From Nitrospinaceae bacterium (GTDB taxonomy: Bacteria > Nitrospinota > Nitrospinia > Nitrospinales > VA-1): a stretch of 60,034 bases of DNA. Of the stretch, positions 18,105 to 27,900 are shown piece by piece. How positions within the stretch are numbered: position 1 is the first letter of the stretch; each line of letters starts with the position of its first letter. The position numbers were made by a program, and so were the translations under genes. The stretch spans positions 1 to 60,034 of the forward strand of contig JAJDBG010000043.1 of the NCBI GenBank assembly GCA_029261475.1, in the 5' to 3' direction. Under the pieces are notes generated by a model. That model searched no databases, was not told the DNA's origin, and was given only the letters and a program-made list of their open reading frames with translations.

Positions 18105-18881
18105 ATGTCGATTTCTAAATTTACGAAATGTTTAGGTGAAAATATTAAAACTGTCTGCTTTTGGGGACTGGCAGTGTTTATTTTTTCTACCCAAGCAGGG
18201 CAGGCGGCTGAGATGCTGGATATTCGCAATCTCAAGTCCAGGGAAATGGCCAGCGCGTATTTTGATCGGGCGATGGGATATCAGAATTCCCGGTTTGCGG
18301 CGGTGTCTCTAGTGGAAGCACTGGACCGTGTGCCTTTTGAGGGTGGGGCGGATGCGCTGATTTTGAGGTGCCGGGACGATTATGAGGGCATCATCAGCTT
18401 TGATGATATCCGTCGTTATGACATTCGGCTGGCGACGGACATCAGGATCGATCCACAATTCAAGCGTCCGTCCTGGTTGCAAGCTTGGCTATTGTTGATC
18501 CCGGATGATTCTTCGGCCCCATCGATGGAACGTTTCATGACGGCGAATATTGAAAAAATTTATCTGGCTAGTTCTGTTGATTATTACGCCCCGCTGGACA
18601 AGGTGGTGATGAATCATCCAGAAGCTGTGTCGGGCAGTCGTGTTTACAAACAGAATTGTCTTTTTTGCCATAGGCTCAAAGGCATTGGGGGCAACAAGGG
18701 CGGTTCTTTGCTTGCTAAATTTGATTTTGGGCAGGGGGGCCGTGATGCGATGGAATCGGCTTTTCTTAACTTCCATCATAAAATGAATGAGGACAAGCAG
18801 AATGTGGAACAATTTGTTTCGCACTCAGCATTGAAAGAGATTGGTCTTTTCCTTTCTCTTGTCTTCTCCGAAGACCATTGA
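18105..18881 (+). CDS. cytochrome c with N-terminal Mo-cofactor-domain-like region
   Basis: A 258-residue secreted protein with a signal peptide (about 1-37, ending AGQAAEM). It has one class I heme site, C185-x-x-C188-H189 (NCLFCHRLKG), followed by GNKGGSLL and a later HHKMNEDKQ whose Met may be the distal ligand. Residues about 50-165 contain FEGGADALILRCRDDYEGII, RLATDIRID and WLQAWLLLIPDDS, a pattern like the core of sulfite-oxidase-type molybdopterin-binding domains, but without an obvious Cys ligand; this reading is inference. The GTG at 18102 would add one codon. It is 13 bases after the siroheme-type gene, so the two are likely co-transcribed. Role: electron carrier in the periplasm, partner unknown. 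Confidence 0.72.
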   Translation: MSISKFTKCLGENIKTVCFWGLAVFIFSTQAGQAAEMLDIRNLKSREMASAYFDRAMGYQNSRFAAVSLVEALDRVPFEGGADALILRCRDDYEGIISFDDIRRYDIRLATDIRIDPQFKRPSWLQAWLLLIPDDSSAPSMERFMTANIEKIYLASSVDYYAPLDKVVMNHPEAVSGSRVYKQNCLFCHRLKGIGGNKGGSLLAKFDFGQGGRDAMESAFLNFHHKMNEDKQNVEQFVSHSALKEIGLFLSLVFSEDH

Positions 18882-18959
18882 TTATGGTAGACTGTCTGGA
18901 TTGTACTTGAACGTATTCAATTTCCACTTAATGCTTATTATAAGAAGAGGGTTTTACTC

Positions 18960-19355
18960 ATGTCCATGATTGTCGCCGCCGCGTTTGCTATCGGCACTGC
19001 TGTTGAAATGGGAGTTCTCATATTCCTGGGTGATTACGTTGATACGATCACTTTGATAAACGAAATCATGCTGACTTTTCTTGTCGGCATCGTTGTGGGG
19101 CGGAGCTACGGCAAGGAGTTTTTTGAAAAAATGCAGTGGCATCTTAAATCAAAAACTTTACCAGCAAAAGATATCCTGAACGGTGCGGTGATGACTATAG
19201 CCAGTATGCTGTTGATCACACCGGGTCTTGTTACGGACTTTGTCGGTTTGCTCATCATCACTCCTTTGACGCGGGGAATTTTTATAGATATAGCGGCCAA
19301 TTTTACGCAGAAAAAAGCCTCGGGTGGTGAGTTGTATTATTTCTTCAAGGACTAG
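18960..19355 (+). CDS. fxsA: FxsA family membrane protein
   Basis: A 131-residue integral membrane protein. Helices lie at about 4-22, 32-50 and 75-100; the segment SMLLITPGLVTDFVGLLIITPL is the conserved core of FxsA (compare 'LLLxPGxxTDxxGLLLLxP'). In E. coli FxsA affects exclusion of phage T7 by the F plasmid protein PifA, but its normal role is unknown. The C-terminal tail is short and cytoplasmic. The start has a GAGG-like site about 10 bases upstream. It stands 79 bases downstream of the cytochrome gene. Confidence 0.85.
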   Translation: MSMIVAAAFAIGTAVEMGVLIFLGDYVDTITLINEIMLTFLVGIVVGRSYGKEFFEKMQWHLKSKTLPAKDILNGAVMTIASMLLITPGLVTDFVGLLIITPLTRGIFIDIAANFTQKKASGGELYYFFKD

Positions 19356-19451
19356 TTCTTTGAGCTGGTGAGTATGAGTTCTGTTGCTCTCTTTAGATCG
19401 CGGGTATTCTCCGGCGATCATTGATTTTTATTTTTCCTGCGATCATTGCCG

Positions 19452-20168
19452 ATGCTGTTTTCTCCGCCTAAACGAGATTTCAAAGCTGAGTTGCTGGACC
19501 TTGACGAGGCACCCTTTGAGGAAGTCCGAAAAAGTCTGAAAGATGTTCGGCGGGTCAATCGTTATCTGAGCGGGTACCGTGTATTGCTGGAGCAGGTGGG
19601 TGAATTTTTTAAACGCCGTGAAGAGGGTCGCCCTTTCAGGGTCATCGACCTTGCCACTGGTTCGGCAGACCAACCGTTGGTTCTTCTCAAGTACGCTCAA
19701 TCTCTGGGTGTGGACATGCGTATCACGGCGGTGGATATCAACGGAAAGATGTTGACTTACGCTAGTGAAGAGACTGGACGACACCCCGAAATAAAATTGA
19801 TTCAGGCAGATATTCTTTCCCTTCCTTTTGCTGACAATAGTTTTGATGTTGCGATCAACTCGCTTTCTCTCCATCATTTTTCCAGGGAGAATGCTATTGG
19901 TATTTTGCGTTCTGCTATGCGTGTTTCGCGGATGGGGGTTGTTGTCAACGATCTGCATCGGAGCCGGGTGGCTTATGCCGCCATTTTATTGCTCACGCGT
20001 TTGTTCACACAAAACCGGCTCACCCGTTACGATGCTCCAGTTTCTGTGATGAATGCTTTTATCCCTGATGAAATGCATGAAATGGCTGAAGAAGCTGGCT
20101 GGAAAAACTTTAAAGTTCATCGTCGTTTCCCCTACCGTTTGGCTCTTGTTGCTGAAAAACAATTATAA
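19452..20168 (+). CDS. class I SAM-dependent methyltransferase (UbiE-like)
   Basis: A Rossmann methyltransferase of 238 residues: the SAM site VIDLATGSADQPL takes the place of the usual DxGxGxG, then ITAVDINGKMLTYASEE, LIQADILSLPFADNSFDVA and SLSLHHFSRENAI. The ending DAPVSVMNAFIPDEMHEMA is typical of methyltransferases found beside geranylgeranyl-reductase-like flavoproteins, which is the case here (39 bases downstream). This pair often acts on prenylated quinones or long-chain phenolics made by a type III polyketide synthase. No such synthase is in the window. I chose the ATG at 19452; a TTG at 19446 is in frame. Confidence 0.8.
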   Translation: MLFSPPKRDFKAELLDLDEAPFEEVRKSLKDVRRVNRYLSGYRVLLEQVGEFFKRREEGRPFRVIDLATGSADQPLVLLKYAQSLGVDMRITAVDINGKMLTYASEETGRHPEIKLIQADILSLPFADNSFDVAINSLSLHHFSRENAIGILRSAMRVSRMGVVVNDLHRSRVAYAAILLLTRLFTQNRLTRYDAPVSVMNAFIPDEMHEMAEEAGWKNFKVHRRFPYRLALVAEKQL

Positions 20169-20206
20169 CTTTTTAGACTTTTTTAGTTTTTTAAATTCAA
20201 TCCCCA

Positions 20207-21439
20207 ATGAATCTCTTTGATATCATCGTTGTTGGCGGTGGGCCTGCAGGCTCGGCGACGGCAATTTTACTTGCGCTGAAGGGATACCGTGTTGCTTTGC
20301 TGGATCGGGCGAAATTTCCGCGCGATAAGGTTTGCGGCGAATTTATCAGTCCCGGTGCAGACGCTATTCTAGCTGAGCTGGGAGTGTTGGATCGGGTGGA
20401 GTTGGCTTGCAAATCGCGTCTCATGGGGGTTGCTGTCTCGGCCTACGAGGCAGAGGGATTTTGTGCAGATTATCCTCCCTTGGCTGGCAAGTCGATGACG
20501 AGTCTTTCAGTGACGAGATTGGAGTTCGATCATACCCTTTGGCAGAGAGCGGGTGAAGTTGGGGTAGAGTGTTTTGAGGGGTTTCAAGTTGCGGATCTTG
20601 AATTTGAGGCCGGTCGTGTGGTTGGGGTTTCGGGTTGGGATGCGTCTAGAGTTCCTTTCCAGTTCAGAGCGCGGGCTGTGGTGGATGCAGGCGGGCGCAA
20701 TGCTGTTTCCTTACGCCGATTGGGACTCAAGAAATCGAGGCGTTCGGGTGGAAGGCTTGCATTGGCGGCGCATTGGGAAGGTGTCGTTGGTCATATTTCT
20801 CATTGCCATATGCACATCAGTTCTCCGGGATATACTGGCTTGGCTGAGGTGGGGCCGGGCAAGGTCAATATCGTTCTAGTGGTCAGTCCTGATGATCTGC
20901 GGGGCATGGAGCCTCATAAATTCTACGAAGAAAGTGTTCTTAAGAATCCGTTAAGAGCCGAATTGCTAGGCTCTGCCAGACCGAGTGAAAAGGTGAGAAG
21001 TGTGGACTCGCTGGCATTTTCTGTTCGTCCTCCCTCTTGTGGTGGTTTGTTATTGGTTGGGGACGCAACAGGTTTCATTGATCCCTTTACGGGTGAGGGG
21101 ATTTTCCTTTCTTTGCGGAGCGCGCAAATTGCCTGCGAAACTTTAGAAAATGCGTTTGAATTGGGGGATTTTTCACTTCATGCTCTAGGCGGCTACGAAC
21201 GTAAGCGACGTAAGGAGAATGAGAAGAAATTTCGATTGAGTCGCCTGTTGCAGATGATCCTTTACCGTCCGGCTTTATGTAAAAGGGTGACTCGTACGTT
21301 GTCTGAAAATCCCGATTTGTCAGCCCGTCTGGTGGGCGTTATCGGAGATTATTGTGATCCAGATGAACTTGTTTCTGTCGAATTTTTATGGAGCCTGGTG
21401 CTGGGTGCATTGGGGCAAAGGCGGGTAACGGCAATATAG
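20207..21439 (+). CDS. FAD-dependent oxidoreductase, geranylgeranyl reductase family
   Basis: A 410-residue flavoprotein with the N-terminal FAD motif FDIIVVGGGPAGSATAIL, then KFPRDKVCGEFISPG (the conserved C-G-E-F of the geranylgeranyl-reductase family), and the second FAD-binding motif LLLVGDATGFIDPFTGEGI. These enzymes saturate prenyl chains or oxidise/reduce aromatic lipids. The upstream methyltransferase (39 bases away) suggests joint action on one lipid, perhaps a quinone or archaeal-type prenyl chain. The substrate cannot be inferred further. It is followed after 11 bases by a membrane glycosyltransferase-like gene. Confidence 0.87.
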   Translation: MNLFDIIVVGGGPAGSATAILLALKGYRVALLDRAKFPRDKVCGEFISPGADAILAELGVLDRVELACKSRLMGVAVSAYEAEGFCADYPPLAGKSMTSLSVTRLEFDHTLWQRAGEVGVECFEGFQVADLEFEAGRVVGVSGWDASRVPFQFRARAVVDAGGRNAVSLRRLGLKKSRRSGGRLALAAHWEGVVGHISHCHMHISSPGYTGLAEVGPGKVNIVLVVSPDDLRGMEPHKFYEESVLKNPLRAELLGSARPSEKVRSVDSLAFSVRPPSCGGLLLVGDATGFIDPFTGEGIFLSLRSAQIACETLENAFELGDFSLHALGGYERKRRKENEKKFRLSRLLQMILYRPALCKRVTRTLSENPDLSARLVGVIGDYCDPDELVSVEFLWSLVLGALGQRRVTAI

Positions 21440-21450
21440 AATTTTTCAAA

Positions 21451-23331
21451 ATGCGAGTTTCTTTGAATCCAGTTTGGATTATCGGTTCCCTTTTATTGTT
21501 GGGAGGGATTTTGAGATGGCCGACTCTGGTCAGCCCCCTTGCTGGGGACGAGGCTCTTACATTTTCGCGTTACGGTCATTTGCCGTGGAATGAATTACTG
21601 TTTGTCTACAGAGATCCCAATCAACATGTTTTGTTCAGTCTGCTCTCCAATTTCAGCATGGCAGTATTTGGAGAGAATGAAATTGCGTTTCGCGCCCCTT
21701 CCTTTCTCGCTGGCATCTTCGGTCCTGTCGCACTCTATTTTTTAGCTCGACGTTTGTTTGAATCAATCGCAGTCGCATTGCTTGGAGCTGTCCTGTTTTC
21801 CCTTGCTGGCCCTAGTATCGAATATTCGCAATTGGGTCGAGGATACGCTTTGACGATGTGTCTGGCTCCTGTTTTTATCCTTTGTTGTTTGGATTCGTTT
21901 GATTTTTTTTCCAAGCAAACTCTGCTGTTTCTTGTTGTTGGATTCGCCCTTGTTTTAGCTTTGCCTAGCAATGCTTTATTTTTATTTGGTGTCGGAGTCT
22001 GGGTGGCGATAAGAAGTGTTTCCAGCATTAAAAAATATAGTGGGATGTCTTGGGAAACATTGAGACCGACGGTGCTTGCGTGGGGTGCCTTGGCATCATT
22101 TGTAGGGGTTTATTTTTACTACATTCGCGAAGGACTCATGCAAGGCGCGCAACGTTATTCTTCTGATCCATTTGATCTTGCTAGATGGATCGACGTAGCG
22201 GAAATGCTGGTTAGCCCTTGGGGATCATTTCTTTATTTTTTAGTTTTGATAGCTTGTGTGTTGCTGAGAAGGCAAACTCTTTTGTTCGTTTGTATATTTC
22301 TGGGTCCCCTTATGTTGACTCTGGTCATGGGGATTGGAGGTTATTCCAGAACCTATTTATTTTGGCTTCCTTTTATTCTCTTGCTGATTTCTGTTGCTGT
22401 GATTTTTATGATACAGCGTTTGATTGAGATAAACAGGGGCGCAGGGTTTACTGGTATTTTGTTTCTGGTCATTGCTTTGATCGTACCAGTCGGACAATTT
22501 CTTCCCGGACATTTTCAGAAACGAGCCGAAGTCTCAGCGGGAACAATGGCAGAGACACGCGAGATGGCGGCTTATGTTCAGCAGAGTATTTCAACAGAAG
22601 CTTTGATTGTTCTTGTTGCAGACACACCGCAGGGTGGTTTGATAGGTACGCATTTAAAAGGCAAGGTTGAGCGAGGGATGCAGAGCATATCGGCCGGTAC
22701 CTTGCCCACAGAAATTTATTTTGTGGGGCATCGAAATGCGATGCCGGATCGAAAACCCATCGGCGATTATTATAAGGACAGGTCGATTGCTTTGCCTTCC
22801 CATAGTCTTAAGATTATGAAGACGGTTGGCAATTTGGTTTTATGTCAATTCAATGTGACTGTGAGCCGGTTCATACCGACTCGCTTTGATCCCGACAATC
22901 GAGATGCCTTGTCACCTTTTAAAACACCTGGGCTTTTGATGGAAAGAACACAGAAGATAAAGGTTTTTGGCGAGGATGCCTTGTTGTTCCGAAAAGAGGG
23001 GAATGAAACTTTACTGGTTGAATCACGCAAGAAAATTGGAGTCGCTATTGAGAAAGAGGGGAATTATCTTCTGCAAGTCTATAGCCGCAATTATGGCCAA
23101 CGGTCGCGAATGTTGATGTCCGAAAAACCACTTGCAGAGTGGCCCTCAGAATCGGGCTACCTCAATCCCTATTTCGGTGCATTTCGCGCAGGAGAAAAAT
23201 TGTGGCAGTTGGTGATGGTCTTAACCCCGGTCGCCGCCGGAAGCCAAGCGTTTCGACCGGTATTCCATCTCGACGACAAGGAAAGTTATTTCGATGCCTG
23301 GCAAACCTTTTGGCTACGCCCCTCTATTTGA
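21451..23331 (+). CDS. GT39/ArnT-like membrane glycosyltransferase
   Basis: A 626-residue protein starting at ATG 21451 (a longer in-frame start would overlap the preceding gene). It has a hydrophobic N-terminal half with about ten or more membrane helices and the GT-C signature PLAGDEALTFSRYG in the first periplasmic loop (Asp-Glu pair as in PMT/ArnT), followed by NQHVLFSLLSNFSMAVFGEN and FRAPSFLAGIFGPVALYFLA. The C-terminal third (from about 380) is a soluble periplasmic domain without a recognised family. PMT/ArnT enzymes move a sugar from a polyprenyl phosphate onto lipid A or proteins. The gene follows the methyltransferase-flavoprotein pair closely, so all three could modify one envelope lipid. 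Substrate unknown. Confidence 0.78.
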   Translation: MRVSLNPVWIIGSLLLLGGILRWPTLVSPLAGDEALTFSRYGHLPWNELLFVYRDPNQHVLFSLLSNFSMAVFGENEIAFRAPSFLAGIFGPVALYFLARRLFESIAVALLGAVLFSLAGPSIEYSQLGRGYALTMCLAPVFILCCLDSFDFFSKQTLLFLVVGFALVLALPSNALFLFGVGVWVAIRSVSSIKKYSGMSWETLRPTVLAWGALASFVGVYFYYIREGLMQGAQRYSSDPFDLARWIDVAEMLVSPWGSFLYFLVLIACVLLRRQTLLFVCIFLGPLMLTLVMGIGGYSRTYLFWLPFILLLISVAVIFMIQRLIEINRGAGFTGILFLVIALIVPVGQFLPGHFQKRAEVSAGTMAETREMAAYVQQSISTEALIVLVADTPQGGLIGTHLKGKVERGMQSISAGTLPTEIYFVGHRNAMPDRKPIGDYYKDRSIALPSHSLKIMKTVGNLVLCQFNVTVSRFIPTRFDPDNRDALSPFKTPGLLMERTQKIKVFGEDALLFRKEGNETLLVESRKKIGVAIEKEGNYLLQVYSRNYGQRSRMLMSEKPLAEWPSESGYLNPYFGAFRAGEKLWQLVMVLTPVAAGSQAFRPVFHLDDKESYFDAWQTFWLRPSI

Positions 23332-23357
23332 AAATGGGGCTAAAATACGCCAAGGGG

Positions 23358-23382
23358 AGAATCAACGGTATTCATTGATTCT
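23358..23382. repeat. 8-base inverted repeat between convergent genes
   Basis: AGAATCAA (23358-23365) and TTGATTCT (23375-23382) pair around a 9-base loop in the 87-base gap between the GT39-like gene and gltD. No T run follows, so termination is uncertain. Confidence 0.35.
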
Positions 23383-23418
23383 GTCGTCGAGACGCACGAA
23401 TCCCCCTTTTTAGCGGTA

Positions 23419-24885
23419 TTACAGGAATTCGCTGTGGGGAAGGGTAGATGTTCCCATCAGGTATTGATCGACACCACGTGCGGCTTCCCGGCCTTCGGCA
23501 ATGGCCCAGACGACGAGTGATTGTCCGCGTGACATGTCACCTGCGACGAACACGCCTTCAACGCTGGTCATTTTATTTTTGTCACAAGCAACATTTTGGC
23601 GAGCATCGAGTTTGACATCAATTTCCTTTATCATTCCCTCGTGGATGGGATGAACAAATCCCATAGCGAGTAGAACCAGGTCCACATCCAGTTCAAATTG
23701 CGAGTTGGGGATTTCCTCCATTGAGGGGCGGCCCGATGCATCGGGTGCTCCGAAACGGATGCGTACAGCTTGAATTTTTTTCAACTTGCCATTTTCGCCG
23801 ATGAATTTTTTTGTGGATACGCAGTAATCAGTGATCTCTCGCCGAGCTTCTTCGTGTGACGTTGTGACTCTAAAAACCTTAGGCCACTGCGGCCAAGGGT
23901 TGTTCTCGCCACGCTCTTCCGGGGGTTGTGGGAGCAGTTCAAATTGACGCACGGATTTAGCCTTTTGCCGTAAAGATGTGCCGAGGCAGTCGGACCCGGT
24001 ATCACCACCGCCGATGATGAGTACATTTTTACCCTTGGCGGTTATGGCTATGTCCTCGGGTATGACATCACCTTCATTGCGCTTGTTTTGTTGTGGAAGG
24101 AATTCCATCGCGAAATGAACGCCGTCCAATTCTCGTCCTTCGATTGGCAAATCACGCGGTTTTTGCGATCCTCCGCACAACACGATGGCATCGTGTTTTT
24201 TGCGCAAGTCTGCAATCGTAATATCGACACCGATGTTGACACCGGTTTTGAATTGAATTCCTTCTTCTTCCATCAAGTTTATTCTGCGTTTGACGATTTT
24301 TTTATCCAGCTTAAAATGAGGGATTCCATACATCAGGAGTCCGCCTACACGATCGTCTTTTTCGTAGACAACGACAGAGTGCCCAACGCTATTGAGTTGT
24401 GCGGCGCAAGCAAGGCCTGCAGGGCCAGACCCGACAACGGCGATGCTTTTTCCTGTTCGTTTGGTAGGTGGACAGGGGGCGATGAATCCTTTTTTGAAGC
24501 CCTTGTCAGAAATCTTTTTTTCAATTTTGCAAATGGTCACAGGCGGTTCGGAGATACCGAGTACGCAAGAGCCTTCGCAGGGTGCAGGGCAAATTCTTCC
24601 AGTAAATTCAGGGAAATTATTGGTTTTGGAGAGAAGTTCGACTGCTTCTTCCCACCGACCCCGATAGACCATGTCGTTCCAGTCAGGAATCAGATTTCCC
24701 AAGGGACAACCTGAATTACTTTGACAGAACGGGACTCCGCAGTCCATGCAACGGGCACCTTGCTGACGAAACTTGTCTTCGGGGAACGGCTCGTAAACTT
24801 CTTTGTGGTCTTTGAGACGCTTATTAATATCTCTGTGAGCGGGGGTCTCCCGATCAAATTCTAAGAATCCTTTAATTGCACCCAT
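23419..24885 (-). CDS. gltD: glutamate synthase small subunit
   Basis: The NADPH-dependent small subunit of GOGAT; it feeds electrons to GltB for making two glutamates from glutamine and 2-oxoglutarate. It begins MGAIKGFLEFDRE, carries the N-terminal Cys clusters RCMDCGVPFCQ...GCPLGN and GRICPAPCEGSC that bind [4Fe-4S] clusters, then the FAD-binding VVGSGPAGLACAAQL (about 150) and the NADPH site NVLIIGGGDTGSDCLG (about 290), and ends with GVFVAGDMSRGQSLVVWAIA. Length 488 is normal. It lies 44 bases downstream of gltB on the same strand, so the two form an operon transcribed gltB-gltD. Confidence 0.97.
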   Translation of the reverse strand: MGAIKGFLEFDRETPAHRDINKRLKDHKEVYEPFPEDKFRQQGARCMDCGVPFCQSNSGCPLGNLIPDWNDMVYRGRWEEAVELLSKTNNFPEFTGRICPAPCEGSCVLGISEPPVTICKIEKKISDKGFKKGFIAPCPPTKRTGKSIAVVGSGPAGLACAAQLNSVGHSVVVYEKDDRVGGLLMYGIPHFKLDKKIVKRRINLMEEEGIQFKTGVNIGVDITIADLRKKHDAIVLCGGSQKPRDLPIEGRELDGVHFAMEFLPQQNKRNEGDVIPEDIAITAKGKNVLIIGGGDTGSDCLGTSLRQKAKSVRQFELLPQPPEERGENNPWPQWPKVFRVTTSHEEARREITDYCVSTKKFIGENGKLKKIQAVRIRFGAPDASGRPSMEEIPNSQFELDVDLVLLAMGFVHPIHEGMIKEIDVKLDARQNVACDKNKMTSVEGVFVAGDMSRGQSLVVWAIAEGREAARGVDQYLMGTSTLPHSEFL

Positions 24886-24929
24886 ATATATAGTTCTTTC
24901 TAAGTCTGATTAGTTTTGTATAGAGTTAC

Positions 24930-27900
24930 TCACGCTACATCTTCAAGCATAGATTGGTCCAGATTTTTTTTCCGTTCCTCAATCACGCGTCGGTAATCCC
25001 TGGGATAAACTTTGATGAATTGAGGCAATGCTGTTTTCCAGTTTTTCAGGATATTTTTTGCGACGCTACTTTTAGTTGCTTGTTGATGATCTTTGAGTAG
25101 AGTTTTTAGTCGAACGATATCTTCATCTTCTTCGACTGGGAAAAGGTCAACAAGACCCTTGTTGCAGTTGACTTCAAATTTATTGTCAGGGTCATAAATG
25201 TAGGCGATACCTCCACTCATCCCGGCGGCAAAGTTTCTTCCCGTAGGGCCGAGTATGACAGCCACACCACCGGTCATGTATTCGCAACCGTGGTCGCCAA
25301 CACCCTCTACAACGGCTCGTGCCCCACTGTTTCTCACACAAAAACGTTCCCCTGCAATGCCTCGGAAGAATGCCGAACCGGAAACAGCTCCATACAAGAC
25401 AACGTTACCAACGATAATGTTTTCTTCGGGAACGAGAGGCGACTCTGGTGCGGGATAGATGGCTATTTTCCCGCCAGAAAGACCTTTGCCGACATAATCA
25501 TTGGCATCACCAGACAAGTTGAAGGTGACACCGGGAGCTAAAAATCCGCCGAAACTTTGTCCCGCAGATCCTTTGAAATTAACAATGATGGTATTGGGTG
25601 CCAATCCTTTTTCCCCAACACGGGTGGAGATTTCGTAACTGAGCATGGCCCCGACGGTTCGATCTGTATTCTTGATGGGATAGTCGAGGCAGACTTCAAA
25701 TCGATTTTGCTTATGGATTAAAGCTTGTTCGCTGTCTTTTATGAGTTGATAGTCGAGCGCGCCATCCATGTCGCCGCTAAGGTCCTGTTTGGTGACGTTG
25801 CGAATGGCAACACCTTCTTTGACTTTGGGTTGATAGAGAAGCTTGGAAACATCTAACCCCCCAGCCTTCCAATGACCGACGGCTTTATCTGCTGTGAGTA
25901 GGTCGACACGTCCAATGAGATCACTGAACTTTCGTACGCCCATTTCTGCCATGATTTCGCGTACTTCCATGGCTATGAAATTGAAGAAATTAACGACGTA
26001 TTCCGCTTTGCCGCTGAATTTTTTTCGTAGCTTTGGATCTTGCGTTGCAATGCCAACAGAACAGGTGTTTAAATGGCATTTACGCATGAGGATGCAACCT
26101 AGTGTGACCAATGCGGTAGTAGAAAATCCGAATTCATCAGCACCCAAGAGTGCACCAATCACCACGTCGCGACCGGTCTTTAATTGCCCGTCCACTTGAA
26201 CGCGGATACGACCACGCAAATCGTTTAGAACGAGAATCTGTTGCGTTTCCGACAAGCCCAATTCCCAAGGGAGTCCTGCATGTTTGATAGAGGTTTGTGG
26301 CGAGGCACCTGTACCGCCATCGTGTCCCGCGATCAAAACGCCTTCTGCATGGGCTTTGGATACGCCCGCAGCGATGGTGCCGACTCCAGCTTCGGCAACA
26401 AGTTTCACACTAACGTCAGCTTTAGGGTTGGCGTTGTGTAGATCGAATATCAATTGTTGCAGATCTTCGATTGAATAAATATCGTGATGTGGTGGTGGTG
26501 AAATCAAGGTAACGCCGGGCGTCGAGTTTCTCAACTGAGCGATGTACTCGGAAACTTTGTGCCCCGGTAATTGACCACCTTCTCCGGGCTTGGCTCCTTG
26601 AGAAACCTTGATCTGTAATTCGTCTGCATTGGCGAGATAGAAACTATTGACCCCAAATCGACCGGATGCAACTTGCTTGATTTTGCTCCTTCGCAAATCA
26701 CCATTCGCATCAGGTGTGAAGCGTACGGGGTCTTCTCCGCCTTCTCCAGTATTACTTTTCCCGCCAATTCTGTTCATGGCAATGGCGATGGTCTCATGAG
26801 TTTCACGGGATATGGAACCAATGGACATTGCGCCAGTGCAAAATCGTTTCGTGATATCTTCGACAGATTCAACCTCTTCAATAGGAATGGAATTCCCTTT
26901 TTTAATCTGTAGCAGTCCACGCAGAGTGCATTGTTTCGCGCTCTCTTCGTTGGAATGTTTTGAGAATTTTTTGAAGATCGAATAATCGTTGGAACGCGTT
27001 GAATGCTGGAGCAGGGCGATAGCATTGGGATTGAGCATGTGCTTTTCTTCACCACGTCGCCAATGGTAATTTCCTCCAGCATTCAAAAGAGAATCTGGTT
27101 TTCCTTGTGCCCAGGCTCGTTGCAAACGGGTTAGTGTTTCTTTTGCGATGATATCCAGTCCGGCACCGCTGACTCGGGAGGTTGTGCCTGTAAAGAATCG
27201 GTCGATGACATCGTCATTCAATCCTACCGCTTCAAAAATTTGCGCGCCCCGATAACTTTGTATGGTTGATATGCCCATCTTTGCGATGATTTTAAACAGA
27301 CCTTTACGAGTGGATAGAATGAAGTTTTCTAACGCTTTTTGGGGGTCTATTTTTTTTACATATAATCCATCTTTAGCAATGTCGAGTGCTGTCTCAAAGG
27401 CGAGGTAAGGACAAACAGCTCCCGCTCCATATCCGATGAGCAGGGCAAAGTGCATCATTTCCCGGGCTTCTCCTGTTTCAACCACGATGCCAGCTTGGGT
27501 ACGGGTTTGCTCACGGAGTAAATGGTGATGCACGGCACCTGTTGCCAGAAGACTGGGAATGGGCGCATTTTTTTCGTCCATATCCTTGTCCGATAAAATC
27601 AGAATCGTTGCTCCGTCGCGTATAGCGTCAGAGGCTTGGGTGCACAATCTCTCTATTCCTTTTTCCAGTCCTTCAACGCCTTCGCTTGAGTTGAAAGTCA
27701 TGGACAGTTGAACCGATTTGATCTTCGGACGGTCCAGTGAACGGATTTTTTCCATCTCCTGGAGGGAGAGTACGGGATGCTTTATTTTGAGTTTCGCGCA
27801 GTGAAGGGCAGACTCGGTCAATAAATTTTCCTCAGCTCCCAAGGTCGATTCCATTGACATGACCAATTCCTCGCGAATGGAGTCGATAGCAGGATTGGTG

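Noticed and set aside
23332..23418. tRNA or small RNA gene in the gap before gltD
   Set aside because: Only a short inverted repeat was found, with no cloverleaf or CCA end.
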